From Salinibacterium sp. dk2585 (GTDB taxonomy: Bacteria; Actinomycetota; Actinomycetes; Actinomycetales; Microbacteriaceae), in the NCBI RefSeq assembly GCF_008001035.1, contig NZ_CP042856.1, forward strand, positions 930,001-994,000: DNA of 64,000 nucleotides. The letters run 5' to 3'. Shown here piece by piece: positions 63,848 through 64,000 of the stretch. Under the pieces are notes generated by a model. That model was given only the letters and a program-made list of their open reading frames with translations. It did no database searches and was not told the origin of the DNA. How positions within the stretch are numbered: position 1 is the first letter of the stretch; each line of letters begins with the position of its first letter. The translations under genes were made by a program, and so were the position numbers.

Positions 63848-64000
63848 ATGAGCAGCACGTGGGCGGTCGTTTTCGGAGGCCCCTCTCCCGAGCACGAGAT
63901 CTCGATCCTGACTGGGCTCCAGTCGGAGCGGGTGCTGCTCGACGCAGGCGACACCGTGCTGCCGCTGTACTGGGCGCCCGCGGGCGGCTGGTTCCTCGTG
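63848..64000 (+). CDS. ddl: D-alanine-D-alanine ligase, N-terminal part (runs off window)
   Basis: 51 residues from ATG 63848 to the window end: WAVVFGGPSPEHEISILTGL matches the GGxSxEHEIS block of the Ddl/ATP-grasp family, which makes D-Ala-D-Ala for peptidoglycan. GGAGGAT directly before the ATG supports this start; an in-frame ATG at 63809 lacks such a site. It lies 105 bp after the membrane MurF-type ligase, so the dipeptide maker and user may be co-expressed. Confidence 0.87.
   Translation, partial: MSSTWAVVFGGPSPEHEISILTGLQSERVLLDAGDTVLPLYWAPAGGWFLV

Overview
The window is high-GC, densely packed bacterial DNA with GTG/TTG starts, 4-bp ATGA/GTGA gene overlaps and TANNNT-type -10 boxes. 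The gene set (fused MrpA/B antiporter subunit, long SerA, DUF6458 protein, PadR-HAAS pair, gltX feeding indirect Gln-tRNA synthesis, a kinase-FHA-MoxR-DUF58 locus, and leuCD-murA-plsC-gpsA-ddl order) points to an actinobacterium, most probably Microbacteriaceae. The genus cannot be fixed from this stretch. All of it looks chromosomal and vertically inherited: I see no transposase, integrase, phage gene or CRISPR array.

Layout. 1-986: end of otsA and all of otsB (trehalose). 1088-7334: six-gene Mrp Na+/H+ antiporter operon. 7383-12540: ilvD, ilvB, ilvN, ilvC (branched-chain amino acids), ending in a 79-bp tandem repeat that overlaps the ilvC stop codon and then a terminator. 12814-16036: a dienelactone hydrolase, two small membrane proteins and serA. 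16106-18934: a small membrane gene divergent from an FtsX/MacB-like ABC exporter plus TetR regulator, with two matching palindromic operators between them. 19004-21623: DUF6458 protein, leuB, ilvE. 21627-26246: proline/Na+ symporter, FAH-family hydrolase, MFS exporter, PadR-HAAS pair. 26301-34364: gltX, a thioredoxin-reductase-like flavoprotein, tRNA-Gln(CTG), an ABC-F ATPase, a secreted lytic transglycosylase, DUF2795 protein, MFS exporter, MBL hydrolase, tRNA-Glu(CTC). 34463-38098: zinc-ribbon/GIY-YIG protein, YqhA protein, MFS exporter, and a TerC membrane protein behind a yybP-ykoY (Mn2+) riboswitch.

38159-53578 is the most interesting region: nine co-directional genes encoding a PP2C phosphatase, FHA protein, membrane Ser/Thr kinase, FHA-HTH fusion, a ~1,866-residue membrane-anchored Ig/FN3 surface protein, MoxR ATPase, DUF58 protein, a transglutaminase-fold membrane protein whose catalytic Cys and His are replaced, and another FHA protein. 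It reads as one phospho-signalling system coupled to assembly or quality control of a giant surface protein.

53671-64000: leuC, leuD, murA, plsC, gpsA, then a divergent SMP-30 lactonase / G6PD-like pair, an alpha/beta hydrolase, a membrane-anchored MurF-type ligase, and the start of a D-Ala-D-Ala ligase gene that runs off the window.

A recurrent feature is a TANNNT -10 box exactly 6-7 nt before a start codon (at least 13 genes), which suggests widespread leaderless transcription and helps fix several starts.
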